A DNA stretch of 64,000 nucleotides from Delphinapterus leucas. Taxonomy: Eukaryota; Chordata; Mammalia; Artiodactyla; Monodontidae. The notes below the pieces were generated by a model, which was not told the DNA's origin, did not search any database, and saw only the letters and a list, made by a program, of their open reading frames with translations. The position numbers were made by a program, and so were the translations under genes. Location: assembly GCF_002288925.2 (NCBI RefSeq), contig NW_022098069.1, positions 67,600,749 through 67,664,748 of the forward strand, given 5' to 3'. Below are positions 1 through 12,752 of this stretch, in pieces. How positions within the stretch are numbered: the stretch's first letter is position 1; each line of letters begins with the position of its first letter.

Positions 1-830
1 CACATTGAGGTCGCTACCACCAAGGCCAGACTCTCCCACCCTCTGTGGGCCTGCTCACCAGTAGCACCTTAGGGGGCAGTCTCCACCTCACTTTTATCTT
101 CCAAATCTTGCAGAGGTGCTTTTGTCTTGTGAAATTACATCCCAAACAGCAGCTTCCAAGGAGAAACTGGAGTTTCTCACTTTCAATTTTCTGTAAAGCA
201 GAGCAGAGTTTGGAACAGATATGGAGTGACAGTTCACCACATCCATGACAGGACTCATTAGCTCCCATAATCTTTCAGGGATCTTACCCACTCACAGGAC
301 TTCAATTATAGTCCACAAGCACTTGAGACCAGATAGTTCAGAATTAGATTTTCTCTTTAGATTTTAGAAATCTAAGGCACTTGCATATACTATTACCAAT
401 ACCAACGGCAGAATTTAAACAGTACCCCATAATTGAATACATTAGCATTTCCACAGCAACAGGTATAAATGATCATACTCCTGGGGTTAATAAAGATATT
501 TTAAAGTTTAAATCAGTTTGTCAGACTTCGCTTACAAATGCATTTGCAAGAAACTTCTGAACAAAATATTTTCAGTTTTCAGAGCATCTGAGGTTTGGAA
601 TTGTGGATCTGTACCAATTGCTGTTGATAATTCCCCACCTGTACTTCCAGTCCTGAGCTCTGTAACCTTATATGTTTATGTCCACTCCTAACCTTCACAC
701 ACAGAAAACCACACTGTTTTTCAAACTGAATTCAAACCCACCCTTCCTCATGTGTCCTCTGATCCAATGAAAGGTGTCAACATCTACCTATTTGTTGAAG
801 CTGGAAACCCATATGTCATCCAAGAAAATC
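1..830. other. Unique non-coding stretch
   Basis: No gene, RNA or repeat family recognised. The short open frames on both strands overlap each other, have no recognisable protein features and sit in AT-rich sequence with ordinary stop density. Confidence 0.4.
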
Positions 831-1440
831 CCTCTCCCTCATCTACATTCAGAATTATTCCTTAAGTCCTGTCAATCTTACTGCCAACGTATCTCTCCCA
901 CATACTCACTGCTCCCCAACACTGCCACTACATTTCGGTTCAGACCACCAACATATTTTACCTAGATTATGTAAAACAGCTTCCTATCCTGTAGCTTCCC
1001 ACACCCAGTATTTACTCTCAAGGCAATAACACAGTGATCCTGTCACTTCCCTACTTATAACACTTCCTATCTCTCTCCTAGAGACTATTTTCCCTCAGGA
1101 AAAAGTCCCTCTTCTGAACATTGTTTAGAAGACCCCTCTTTGCTTACCACTCTACTCTCACAAGCTTGAGCCTCACTGCATGCACTCCTTTTAGAAATTT
1201 GAGTTGAGCCTGCTTTCCCTTACATCAAATCTTTCTTTCCCATGGAACAAGCCTTTTGATTTTGCCAAGCTAACTCCCACACAGCTGTCAGATCTCCACT
1301 TGGATGTCAGTCTCACTGAGCAGACTTCCCAAGGACCAGAGCCTGAGTTCTTAAAGCAACGTACGTGTCCCTTTCCTTCCCAGTTACTAAATTCTGTTCA
1401 TTGATCTGCACCTGCCCTCACCCCCGCCTCAGGTTGTACC
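831..1440. repeat. Possible ancient L2-like interspersed repeat
   Basis: The pyrimidine-rich text (cttcc, ctccc and tccct runs, a GCTTCCCACACCCAG-like segment near 1000, and a GCCTGCTTTCCC/CCATGGAACAAGCC-like segment near 1210-1250) resembles the 3' part of old mammalian L2-type repeats. Divergence is high, so this is a tentative assignment. No coding frame is supported. Confidence 0.3.
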
Positions 1441-1478
1441 TTATGGGAAAACAGTACCATATCTTCTTCTCTCTTTTT

Positions 1479-1606
1479 TTTTTTTATTGGGGTATAGTTA
1501 TTTTACAATGTTGTGTTAGTTTCTACTGTACAGCAAAGTGAAGTAGAGTTCCCTGTGCTCTACAGCAGGCTCTCCATAGTTATCTATTTTACACATATTA
1601 GACCAT
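1479..1606 (-). mobile_element. L1 3'-end fragment
   Basis: Starts with a poly(T) run (the A-tail read backwards), followed by the L1 3' UTR signature seen repeatedly in this window: an acaatgttgtgttagtttct block, then gttccctgtgctctacagcagg, then tatctattttacacatatta. Only about 125 bp of the 3' end is present, so the copy is strongly 5' truncated. Confidence 0.85.
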
Positions 1607-2312
1607 ATCTTCTTTATCTGACCAGTGCTTGCCAGGTATTAAAAATATTTGAATCTGGGTTATAAGGACAAATGAATCTCTCTCCTTTCTCATTCTTTTC
1701 TACCGAACTCAAAACTCCTCTGTCCTGTAAAGAAACAAGTAATGTGTCTGAGAGACTTGAAATCTCAAGCAAAGCAGAATTGGAACATTACAACAAAATA
1801 TGAGACAGACAAATCAGCCAAAGGAGTCACTTCTCCCTATGAGCCATGAGCACATAGATGAAGGCCGACCTAAAAGCTTTCATGAGAGAAACAGAACAAA
1901 ATCTGAGAGAGGCAGCTGCAGAGAACATGCTGTAATCTCAAAATAGCATGTAATACAGGAAGACAGAATGAAGGAGGCTACAGCAGGAAATATCACTTTT
2001 TAAATATTACTTATTACACCAAGACCTTTGAACAAACAAGAGGAGCCGGGGCTCAAAGAAGGTGCTCGGAGGCCGGGAAACAATACCAACGCCACAGCCT
2101 TGCTGCCACAAGTAGGTCCTTCGTGAGTCTGCCTGAAGAGCGATGAAGAAAAATATTTATACTTGGGTGGTTGAAAAAAAGAGGAAAAATGTCATAAAGC
2201 ATCTGTATGTTTCATGTCTTTGGGAGCCAGAATTTGAGAGAAAAAAGAAAGTTTTCAAAGAAATGACTCATCCTATTTGAAAACAATCTGCAAATTAATA
2301 TTATAATCTTAT
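1607..2312. other. Unique non-coding stretch
   Basis: No recognisable gene or repeat. The segment around 2040-2110 is slightly richer in G+C but has no open frame of note. Confidence 0.4.
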
Positions 2313-2323
2313 AAGTACATCTT

Positions 2324-2510
2324 ATTTATTTAGTTAGTTAGTTAGTTGTGCCGGGTCTTAGTTGTGGATCACCTGCTCCTTAGTTGTGACATGTGAACTT
2401 TTAGTTGCAGCATTCATGTGGGATCTAGTTCCCTGACCAGGGATCAAACCCGGGCCCCCTGTGTTGGGAGTACAGAGTCCCAACCACTGTGCCACCAGGG
2501 AAGTCCCTCA
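2324..2510 (-). mobile_element. CHR-family SINE, older type
   Basis: Read on the minus strand it begins agggacttccctggtggcac and carries the tRNA-like box B motif GGTTTGATCCC (about 2438-2448). It ends in a short tandem tail seen on the plus strand as tagttagttagttag. An 11-bp target duplication, AAGTACATCTT, lies at 2313-2323 and 2511-2521, fixing the ends. The sequence is closer to the older CHR-2-like variant than to the longer copies elsewhere in the window, and it has no long A-tail. Confidence 0.9.
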
Positions 2511-2521
2511 AAGTACATCTT

Positions 2522-3924
2522 GATTGCACAGAGGGTTTTCCTTCCACACCTCTTTCCATGTTTAAAAATAAGTTACAGACGCAATAAAAGATGCACTGGA
2601 TGGTAACCTGGGCAAATGAAAACACGGCTTTTAATTCAGCATGGGATATTTGGTCATTTTTGTCTTGGATTTCCCTTATTTTGAAAGCATTTTCAATGAA
2701 GTAATTTTTAACATAAAAGGTTTAATGTTTCCTACGTAACAGATTTTGTTTAATTCTGACAGTCATGGGTAAAAGTGAGGTTAGTTAAATAATAAGCTAA
2801 AATAAAATTAAAAAGGGACCTGTTGGGAAGACATTCCTGCCAGTTAGAAGTCACTCAGCATGACCATAAGTTAACAGGCAGTGAGGTACCAGCTGAGCCT
2901 GATAGCCTGACAGCACCCCATCCCCCCATTACCTCTCCACATTAGTTGATGATATGCATGCAGTTAAGATCCATGCTGTTTCCTGGGCTGGAGAGACTGG
3001 GAAATGGAGAAACCTAATCATTTCTATTCTTCAACCCACAGGACAAGAGAGATCTTGTAGAGAGAAAGCAGAAGCTAACAGACTTCTAGGGAACTTTATC
3101 AAATTAGGGATAACCAAGTGCTTCTTTGGGGACTAAAACAACCAAATGTAACATAGGCTTGAATGTGGGAGGGAAGCTCTCTCCCTTCTGCTCTGAGAGG
3201 AGATGGCGGTAGAGGAGCACAACTGAGACCTACCCTGGAGAGAGACCAGGATGGAATGTAAGGGTGGCCTCAGGGATGGGATGGAGGCTAGGCAGCATAT
3301 GGGGACTAATGAACAAAGGAAATTCAGATCTGTACAGTTAATGGGGCCTCATTTGTAAACTCTGTTTTAGGAAGCCTGGGGACATTCTGGGTGTATAAAG
3401 ATAAAGTGCTTAAAATAATCTCTCAGATCCCAGAAAGTTGACATTTCTCCCTGAGGGGAATATTAAAGAATTTATGATTTCCCTCAGTAAGCAATAGAAT
3501 ACTGCCCAGTTTTCCTTACAAGTTAAGAGAAGTTTGGATTTTATTTTAACTCAGAAGTAGGTAGAACTCTACCAAAAGGAAAAAAAAACAATTAAAAAAT
3601 TTATTTGAGTAAAAGAAGCATTATAGAGAACAATAACTGTTTTACCAAATGATTGTAGATGCAAAAATAATTGCACTAATAGTTGATCGATTCTTATTAG
3701 ACCTGTGGAATATAAATTTTAGTGTGAAAATATTATATTCCTTTTAGTTTAAACCTCATCATTCCTAAATAAAAGAGTCTCTGAATTTCAGAAACTAGCA
3801 CTAATTCCCCTCTATTTATTATGAAAGTAAAATTCTTATATCCAGATTTAGCCACCTGCCATCTTATTTTCAGACAGAAGTAAGAAGTACCCTGGCATAG
3901 AAGTTAGATCCCTGGAGTGGGTGT
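2522..3924. other. Unique AT-rich stretch
   Basis: No gene or confident repeat seen. Short frames such as 2954-3136 show no family resemblance. Confidence 0.4.
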
Positions 3925-4025
3925 CAAGTTAGAGCGCTGGTTGTAACTCAGAGGCTGCCTGTATGACTTTGGGCAGGTTAATTAGCCTCGGTGTGTCTAA
4001 TCCACAATTGGATTAAAACATGTCT
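3925..4025 (+). repeat. MIR SINE fragment
   Basis: Contains the MIR core text ctgcctgtatgactttggg followed by caggttaattagcctcggtg, close to the family core (tgtgaccttgggcaagt...). Diverged, ends not defined. Confidence 0.7.
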
Positions 4026-4528
4026 AGAATTCCTCTATCTCTTAAAGTCTAAAGGCACACAGTGAGTTGACATGTTGTGTAACATGTGTAATCTACAGGA
4101 CAACTTTTCTGGCAAGTCAAAAAGCAGGGAAAAAACCCTTCAAACATAAGGAACTTCTGAACTGTAATAAAATGCAGCCACATGCCCCCATGAAATTTAG
4201 TCTCTTTTTGTATGCTTTCTGCATACATGTGATGGCTCACCATCTGATGGTTCACCAGATCCCTTGTGATACTTTCTCAGCCCTGGGAAGGGGAAACTTT
4301 CATGTGCTGGCTTTGCTGACCCATTAAGAAAATCTGTTCCATAAACTGTTCTCTTTAGCATCTGTCCTTTAGATTACTGAAAACATGTAGCTTCCAAGAA
4401 GGCTGTGCTATATGCATTCCCTCTCCACAACAAGCCGGTACACTAAATGTGTTAATTTGTGCAAACATACATATTTTTGTTGTGTGTAAGTAAAGGTTAA
4501 TGTCACAGACATTTAATCAGTACCTCCC
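4026..4528. other. Unique non-coding stretch
   Basis: Nothing recognised. Two overlapping opposite-strand open frames (4049-4255 and 4067-4327) have no identifiable product. Confidence 0.4.
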
Positions 4529-5032
4529 TGTGGCAGGCAGAATAATGGCCCTCCAAAGAAGTCCACATCCTAACCCTGAAACCTGTGAATATGCTACTCT
4601 ACATGGCAAGAGACTTTGTAGATGCCACGAAGTTAAGGACTTTCAGATGGGAGATTATCCTGAATTGTTTGAGTATGCCCAGTGAAATCACAAGGGTCCT
4701 TACAGGAGGGAAGCTGGGGTGTCAGAGTCAGAATAGGAAAGGGATGACAGAAATCAGATATTTGAAGATGCTGCACTGTTGGCCTTGAAGGTGGAGGAAG
4801 GCGTCACAACATAAATGTGGACTCTAGTAGCCGGGAAAGCTAAGAAAATGGATTCTCCCCTAGAGCCTCCGAAAAGAGCACAACTTTGCTTACACCTTGC
4901 TTTTAGGCCTTCAAGACCAATATCACTTCCGTCCTCCAGAACTGTAAATTAATAAATCTGTGTTGTAAGTTAACAAATTTGAGCCACTAAGTTTGTAACA
5001 AATTGTTAGAGCAGCAAAAAGAAACTTATATA
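4529..5032 (+). mobile_element. MLT1-type MaLR solo LTR
   Basis: The sequence follows the MLT1 LTR through its whole length: tgtggcaggcagaataatgg at the 5' end, then the cctgtgaatatgctac block, gggagattatcctgaatt, aatcacaagggtccttac, gattctcccctagagcctcc, cctccagaactgtaa and finally gccactaagtttgtaac before the 3' end. It starts with TG and is flanked by the 5-bp direct repeat CTCCC (4524-4528 and 5033-5037), the duplication length expected for ERVL-MaLR. No internal retroviral sequence is attached, so it is a solo LTR. The polyadenylation-like AATAAA near 4951 lies in the usual place. The 3' terminal CA has mutated. Confidence 0.9.
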
Positions 5033-5037
5033 CTCCC

Positions 5038-6149
5038 TAATGACAGTATCCATAGAAATTAGGCAAATACCATCGACTCTCCCCATTTCACAGACAGAAA
5101 ACTGACAGATCAGTGATTTGTATATCTCTTCTATACAGTTTAATGAGTTTTCCCAAAGCTCAATTTAGGATAAATGAAAGTAAGCCTATTTGTATTAAAG
5201 ATTCATAGATCAGATCAACTTCATGGAGGTACTGGATGGTTCCATAAAAGAATGATGATCCTACCATAAATCATGTACTTTAATGGATGTTCTGCTAAGA
5301 AATATCCCTTTCTAAATTAACGTTAGAGAGAGAAAAGGAGCCCCATGAAAACAAACAAGGGCCATTATTAAAGCAAACTGTGTGCCAAATCTTTTTTATA
5401 AAACGGACATTTCTCTCTTGTAGACACAAAGAAAAAGGGCTGTGGAGAAAGGATAAATGTTCAGAAAGTGTACATTATTGTTCTTTAACATTTGTGAGGA
5501 ATCAGCTCTGAAATACCTGTCTTGGATAACCAAGCAGAAGCAGCACTTATAATAATTACTTCATTCTGACATGATTTGAGGAAGTTTTTCTGACAATTCT
5601 TGACCAGATGACTAGAATCCTCCCTGTGAAAACCATTATCAGGTAAATGTTCTACCAAGAGCCTGGGCTAGAGGCACCCAGGCCTCGGGTAACTGGCATG
5701 AAATAGATTTTCTGAAGAGAATTTAAAGTAAGAGTTTGATTCTGTTTCTTTAGAAGTAAAAATCAGATATTAAAAAAAACTTTAAAAAATGCTTATTAAG
5801 AGGGGATGTTTAGTAAAATACCTGTACAACATATTTGATACATTACTTACAAACTCTACTATGTCCTGCTAACTTTAATTACATTCAAGTTTTTCTTCAA
5901 GGTCACATTTTTCTGTTCTTTCCTCAGACAAGGGCATGGCTGAATGCCAGATGTCAAAATTTAAAGGATGCACACACAAATATTGCTTTGGTCTAATTAA
6001 GGAAACTTTACCATATTATATAGCTTCTAGTCCTAAGGAGCCCACAGTTAAAAGGGCTATTGTATTTTTTCTACATTAATTTAAAATTTTCCATTTTGCT
6101 ATTACTTGTCTTGTGCCTCTCTCCTTTACCAGGTTCTATGTGCAGAACC
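5038..6149. other. Unique AT-rich stretch
   Basis: No gene or repeat family recognised on either strand. Confidence 0.4.
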
Positions 6150-6285
6150 TCATACCATCTGAATAACTTGCAGCACATCACTTTAGCCTCAGTTTCCTTG
6201 CCTGTGAAATGGGGCTTATATCAATTCCATAAGGCTGTTGTGAGGATTAAAAAGGATAATTACAACAAATTGTTTAGCATGACTT
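6150..6285 (+). repeat. MIR SINE fragment
   Basis: Matches the 3' half of MIR: cctcagtttccttgcctgtg, aaatggggcttatat, and gttgtgaggattaaa. Diverged. Confidence 0.75.
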
Positions 6286-7439
6286 GATTTCACATCAGGA
6301 TGTTGCTATAAGAAAGCAAGCCAAAAGTTCCATGTACACATCCCAGAAAAAAATTAGAAATATCCCATAAGTTAGAAGGGACGAAGAAGGACACTGATAC
6401 TTAAGTTTGACAACTATACGCCAGGCAAGTTATACACATCTCTCCCTTAGTCCTGGGATCTAAAGAGGTATACTTATATTTTTCCAGTTTTACTGAGATA
6501 TGATTGACGTAAATCATTGTGTAAATTTAAGGTGTATAACATGATGATTTGATATGCACATACATATATTCTATTTTAGATTCTTTTCTCATATAGGTTA
6601 TCACAGAATATTGGGTAGAGTTCCCTGTGCTATACAGTAGGTCCTTGTTGGTTATCTATTTTATATACAGTATGTGTATATGTTAATCCCAAACTCCTAA
6701 TTTATCCCCCCACCACCTTTCCCCTTTGGTAGCCATAAGTTTGTTTTCAAAGTCTGTGAGTCTCTTTCTCTTTTGTAAATAAGTTCATTTGTATCATTTT
6801 CTTTAGATTCCACATATAAGTGATACCGTATGATACTTGTCCTTCTCTGTCTGACTTATCTCATTTAGTATGACAATCTCCTGGTCATTCCATGTTGCTG
6901 CAGATGGCATTATTTCATTCTTTTTTATGGCTGAGTAATATTCCATTGTATAGATGTACCACCTTCTCTATATCCATTCCTCTGTCAATGGACATTTAGG
7001 TTGCTTCCATATCTTGGCTATTGTAAATAGTGCTGCAATGAACATTGGGGTGCATGTATCTTTTTTTTTTAACATCTTTATTGGAGTATAATTGCTTTAA
7101 AATGTTGTGTTAGTTTCTGCTGTATAACAAAGTGAATCAGCTATATGTATACATACATCCCCATATCACCTCCCTGTTGCATCTCCCTCCCACCCTCCCT
7201 ATTCCACCCCTGTAGGTGGTCACAAAGCGCCGAGCTGATCTCCCTGCACGATGCAGCTACTTCCCACTAGCTATCAATTTTACATTTGGTAGTGTATATA
7301 TGTCCATGCCACTCTCTCACTTCATCCCAGCTTACCCTTCCCCCTCCCCGTGTCCTCAAGTCCATTCTCTACATCTGAGTCTTTATTCCTGCCCTGCTCC
7401 TATGTTCTTCAGAACCTTTTTTTTTTTTATTTAGATTCC

Positions 7440-9010
7440 ATATATATGTGTTACCATATGGTATTTGCTTTTCTCTTTCTGACTTACTTCACTCTGTATG
7501 ACAGACTCTAGGTGCATCCACCTCACTACAAAATAACTCAGTTTCATTTCTTTTATGGCTGAGTAATATTCCGTTGTATATACATGCCACATCTTCTTTA
7601 TCCATTCATCTGTCGAAGGACACTTAGGTTGCTTCCATGTCCTGGCTATTGTAAGTAGTGCTGCGGTGAACATTGTGGTACGTGACTCTTTTTGAAGTAT
7701 GGTTTTCTCAGGGTATATGCCCAGTAGTGGGATTGCTGGGTCATATGGTAATTCTATTTTTGGCTTTTTAAGGAACCTCCATACTGTTCTCCATAGTGGC
7801 TGTATCAATTACATTCCCACCAACAGTGCAAGAGTGTTGCATTTTCTCCACACCCTCTCCAGCATTTATTGTTTGTAGATTTTTTTGATGATGGCCATTC
7901 TGACTGGAGTGATATCTCATTGTGGTTTTGATTTGCTTTTCTCTGATTAGTGATGTTGAGCATCCTTTCATGTGTTTCCTTTGCTGTGCAAAAGCTTTTA
8001 AGTTTCATTAGGTCCCATTTGTTTACTTTTGCTTTTATTTCCATTTCTCTAGGAGGTGGGTCAAAAAGGATCTTGCTGTGATTTATGTCAAAGAGTGTTG
8101 TTCCTATGCTTTCCTCTAAGAGTATTACAGTGTCTGGCCTTACATTTAGGTCTTTAATCCATTTTGAGTTTGTTTTTGTATATTATGTTAGGGAGTGTTC
8201 TAATTTCATTCTTTTACATGTAGCTGTCCAGTTTTCCCAGCACCACTTATTGAAGAGGCTGTTTTTTCTCCATTGTATATTCTTTCCCCCTTTATCAAAG
8301 ATAAGGTGACCATATGTGTGTGGATTTATCTCTGGGCTTTCTATCCTGTTTCATTGATCTATATTTCTGTTTTGGTGCTGGTACCATACTGTCTTGATTA
8401 CTGTAGCTTTGTAGTATAGCCTGAATCCTCCAGTTCCATTTTTCTTTCAAAAGATTGTTTGGCTATTTGGGGTCTTTCGTGTTTCCATACAAATTGTGAA
8501 ATTTGTTTAATGTGTCATTTAAAGGTTGTGTTTCCTTATTTATTTTCATTTTGGATGATCTGTCCATTGGTGAAAGTGGGGTGCTCAAGTCCCCTACTAT
8601 GATTGTGTTCCTGTCAATTTCCCCTTTTATGGCTGTTAGCATTTGCCTTATGTATTGAGGTGTTCCTATGTTGGTTGCATAAATATTTGCAATTGTTATA
8701 TCTTCTTGGATTGATCCCTTGATCATTATGTAGTGTCCTCCTTTGTCTCTTATAATAGTCTTTATTTTAAAGTCTATTTTGTCTGATATGAGAATTGCTA
8801 CTTCAGCTTTCTTTTGATTTCCATTTGCATGGAATATCTTTTTCCATCCCCTCACTTTCAGTCTGTATGTGTCCATAGATCTGAGATGGGTCTCTTGTAG
8901 ACAGTATATATATGGGCCTTCTTTTTGTATCAATTCAGTCAGTCTATGTGTTTTGGTTGGAGCATATAATCTATTTACATTTCAGGTAAATTTCGATATG
9001 TGTGTTCCTA
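7440..9010 (-). pseudogene. L1 ORF2 with the reverse transcriptase domain deleted
   Basis: ORF2 normally encodes an endonuclease, a reverse transcriptase and a cysteine-rich C-terminus. Here the endonuclease frame 8463-8933 reads through the CLQETH motif (catalytic Glu region), KVRGWKK, ISDKIDF and the IIVGD motif. After NDTLNK, at about 8500-8505, it joins sequence of the distal ORF2, where the text continues in the region that in intact elements reads FVWKHKRP and follows the reverse transcriptase. The FADD-containing polymerase core is absent. The C-terminal part is open only in pieces (7431-7808, 7768-7971, 7805-8044) in different frames. It includes the C-x3-C...H...C knuckle [18 protein letters not shown]. 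Not functional. Confidence 0.85.
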
Positions 9011-9075
9011 TTACTATTTTCTTAATTGTTTTGGGTTTGTTATTGTAGATCTTTTCCTTCTCTTGTGTTTCCTGC

Positions 9076-10018
9076 CTAGAGAAGTTGCTTTTGCATTTGG
9101 TGTAAAGCTGGTTTGGTGGTGCTGAATTATCTTAACTTTTGCTTGTGTGTTACTTTTGCTTCTCTGTCAAATCTGAATGTGATCCTTGCTTGGTAGAGTT
9201 ACCTTGGTTATAGGTTTTTCCCTTTCATCACTTTAAATATGTCCTGCCACTCCCTTCTTCCTTACAGAGTTTCTGCTGAAAGATCAGCTGTTAACCTTAT
9301 GGCAATTCCCTTGTATGTTATTTGTTGCTTTTCCCTTGCTGCTTTTAATATTTTTCTTTGTATTTAATTTTTGATAGTTTGATTAATATGTGTCTTGGTG
9401 TGTTTTTACTTGGATTTATCCTGTATGGGACTCTCTGCACTCCTGGACTTGACTGACTATTTCTTTGCCCATGTTAGGGACGTTTTCAACTATAATCTCT
9501 TCAAATATTTTCTCAGACCCTTTTTTTTCTCTTCTTCTGGAACCCCTATAATTTGAATGTTGGTGTGTTTAATGTTGTGCCAGAGGTCTCTGAGACTGTC
9601 CTCAATTCTTTTCATTCTTTTTTCTTTATTCTGCTCCGTGGTAGTTATTTCCACTATTTTATCTTCCAGGTCACTTATCTGTTCTTCTGCCTCAGTTATT
9701 CTGCTATTGATTCCTTTAAAGAATTTAAAATTTCATTTATTGTGTTGTTCATCATTGTTTGTTTGCTCTTTAGTTCTTCTCGGTCCTTTTTAAACGTTTC
9801 TTATATTTTCTCCATTCTATTTCCAAGATTTTGGATATCTTTACTACCATTATTCTGAATTCTTTTTCAGGTAGACTACCTATTTCCTCATCATTTGTTT
9901 GGTCTGTTGGGTTTTTACCTTGATCCTTCATCTGCTGCGTATTTTCTGTCTTCTCATTTTGTTTAAGTAACTGTGTTTGGGGTCTCCTTTTCGCAGGCTG
10001 CAGGTGCGTAGTTCCCAT
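9076..10018 (-). pseudogene. L1 ORF1 (RNA-binding chaperone), broken
   Basis: The ORF1 protein is the trimeric RNA-binding chaperone of the L1 particle. The frame opens at 10018 with MGTTHLQPAKRRPQTQ and continues for 82 codons through the GSLPEKEFRIMVVK motif into the start of the coiled coil, then stops at 9770. Homologous coiled-coil and RRM-like text continues to about 9076, but in shifting frames. The distance to ORF2 is short, as in most L1s. Clearly decayed. Confidence 0.8.
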
Positions 10019-11055
10019 TGTTTTTGGTGTCTGCCCCCAGTGGCTAAGGTGGTTCAGTGGCTTGTGTAGGCTTCCTGGTGGAGGGGACTGGTGGCTGTGT
10101 TCTGGTGGGTGGGGCTGGATCGTGTCTTTCTGGTGGGCAGGGCCACATCCAGTGATGTGTTTTGGGGTGTCTGTGAACTTAGTGTGATTTTAGTCAGCCT
10201 CTCTGCTAATGGGTGGGGTTGTGTTCCTGCCTTGGCAGTTGTTTGGCATTGGGTGTAGCATTGAGATGGAGGTTTTGGGGAGACCTCTTTGCCAACTGAT
10301 ATTACGTGGGGCTGGGAGGTCTCTGGTGGTCCAGTGTCCTGAACTCAGCTCTTTCACCTCAGAGGCTCAGTCCTGACACCAGGCTGGAGCACCAAGACCC
10401 TGTCAGCCGCATGGCTCAGATGAAAAATGAGGAAAAAAAGAAAGAAAAATATAATAGTAAATAAATAAAAGTTTTTTTAAATTATTAAAATAAATTTTTT
10501 AACAATTATTAAAGTAAAAAGTAATAATTTTTTAAAAAGAGAGAGCAACCAAACCAATAAACAAATCCATCAATGATAACAAGTGCTAAAAACTATACTA
10601 AGATATACATAAAAATCAGAAACAACTCAGTCACACACAGCAAACCCCATGTCTACAGTTTCTCCTAAAGTCCACCACCTCAATTTTGGGATAATTCATT
10701 GTCTATTCAGGTATTCCACAGATGCAGGGTACCTCACATTGATTGTGGGGATTTAATCCTATGCTCCTGAGCTCCTCAGAGAAACTTCCCTTTCTCTTTT
10801 TTGTTCGCACAGCTCCTGGGGTTCATCTTTGGTTTTGGCCCCACCTCTGCTTGTAGGTCGCCCTCAGGCCTCTGTTCCCACCCACACAGGATGGGGTTAA
10901 AGCAGCGGCTTATTACGGGCTCTGGCTCACTCCTTTTGGGAAGTCTGAGGTCTTCTTCCAGCGTTCAGTAGGTGTTCTGTAGGAGTTATTCTACATGTAG
11001 ATGTATTTTTGATGTATTTGTGGGGAGGATGGTGATCTCCACATCTTACTCCTGC

Positions 11056-11064
11056 ACCATCTTG
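11056..11064 (-). promoter_or_regulatory. YY1-like site at an L1 5' end
   Basis: ACCATCTTG here (minus strand CAAGATGGT) lies 10-20 bp inside the L1 5' terminus, the position at which human L1 has a YY1 site that sets the start of transcription. One base differs from the GCCATCTTG core. Function is inferred from position only. Confidence 0.5.
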
Positions 11065-11099
11065 AAGGTCCCCCCACACGTTTCTTTTTGAATTGTGGT

Positions 11100-12752
11100 T
11101 TTCTCCAGATATATGCCCAGGAGGTGGACTGAAGGATCACTTGGTAGCTTTATTTTTAGTTTTTAAAGGAACCTCCATACTGTTCTCCATAGTGGCTGTA
11201 CCAATTTATATTCCTATCAACCGTGTAGGAGTGTTCCTTTTACTCCACACCCTCTCCAGCATTTATTGTTTGTAGACTTTTTGATGATGGCCATTCTGAC
11301 TGGTGTGAGGTAATATCTCATTGTAGTTTTTTTTTTTAATCATTGTAGTTTTGATTTGTGTTCCTCTAATAATTAGTGATGTTGAGGATTTTTTCCTGTG
11401 ATCTTGGCCCTCTGTATGTCTTCTTTGGAGAAATATCTATTTAGGTCTTCTGTCCATTTTCCGATTGGGTTGTTTGTTTTTATGATATTGAGCTTCATGT
11501 GCTGTTTTAAATTTTGGAGATTAAGCCCTTGTCAGTTGCATCGTTTGCAAATATTTTCTCGCATTCTGTGGGTTATCTTTTTGTTTTGTTTATGTTTTCC
11601 TTTGCTGTGCAAAAGATTTTAAGTTTCATTAGGTCCCATTTGTTTATTTTTGTTTTTATTTTCATTACTCCAGGAGGTGGATCCAAAAGATATTTCTGCA
11701 ATTTATGTCAAAGAGTGTTCTGCCTATGTTTTCCTCTAAGAGTTTTATAGTATCCAGCCTTACATTTAGGTCTTTAATCTATTTTGAGTTTATTTTGTGT
11801 ATGGTGTTAGAAAATGTTCTAATTTCATTCTTTTACATGTACCTGTCCAGTTTTTCCCAGCACCATTTGTTGAAGAGACTGTCTTTCCTCCATTGTATAT
11901 TCTTGCCTCCTTTGTTGTAGATTAATTGACCATAGGTATGTGGGTTTATTTCTGGGCTCTCTATTCTGTTCTATTGGACTATAACTCTGTCTTTGTGCCT
12001 GTACCATACTCTTTTGATTAAAGTAGCTTTGTAGTATAGTCTGAAGTCAGGGAGCCTGATTCCTCCTGCTCCATTTTTCTTTCTTAACATTGCTTTGGCT
12101 ATTCGGGGTCTTTTGTGTTTCCATACAAATTAAAAAAAAATTTTGTTCTAGTTGTTTGAAAAATGCCATTGATAATTTGATAGTGATTGCTTTGAATCTC
12201 TAGATTGCCTTGGGGAATGTGGGCATTTTAACAGTATTGATTCTTCCAGTCTGAGAACATGGTATATCTTTCCATCTGTTTATGTTGTCTTTGATTTCTT
12301 TCATCAGCAAGTTACAGTTTTTGGAGTACAGTTCTTTTGCCTCCTTAGGTAGGTTTATTCCTAAGTATTTTATTCTATTTAATGCAGTGGTAAGTGGAAT
12401 TTTTTTCTTTAAATTGTCTTTCTGATCTTTTGTTTTTAGTGTATACAAATGCAAGAGATTTCTGTGTATTAATTTTAAATCTTGCAATGTTACCACATTC
12501 ATTTGTGAGCTCTAGTAGTTTTCTGGGAGCATCATTAGGATTTTCTATGTATAGTATCATGTCATCTGCAAACAGTGACAGTTTTACTTCTCTTTTCCAG
12601 TTTGGATTCCTTTTTTTTTTTTTTTCTCCTCTGCATGCTGTGGCTAGGACTTCCAAAACTATATTGAATAAAAGTGCTGGGAGTGGACATCCTTGTCTTC
12701 CTGATGTTAGAAGAAATGCTTTCACCTTTTCGCCTGATATGAGCCTGATGTG
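11100..12752 (-). pseudogene. L1 ORF2 fragment: end of reverse transcriptase and C-terminus
   Basis: The longest open frame, 12375-12767, begins in the 5' UTR junction and reads the polymerase palm: [20 protein letters not shown], then [15 protein letters not shown] with the catalytic FADD motif intact. The frame then shifts; 12200-12502 continues with YLGINLPKEAKELY and GRINTVKM. The rest, to about 11100, is recognisable but riddled with stops. The first half of ORF2 is absent. Confidence 0.85.

Larger units (their letters stand above)
7061..11079 (-). mobile_element. L1 with both ends present but ORF2 internally deleted
   Basis: Inserted into the surrounding L1. On the minus strand it starts at about 11075 with a G-run and cttcaagatggtgcaggag, the usual 5' terminus of a full-length L1 here. 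It has about 1.05 kb of 5' UTR (10019-11075), ORF1 (about 9076-10018), a shortened ORF2 (about 7440-9010) and a 3' UTR ending in poly(A) (poly(T) at 7061-7070 on the plus strand). Both 5' and 3' ends are preserved, yet the copy is only about 4 kb because about 2 kb of ORF2 is missing. Confidence 0.85.
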
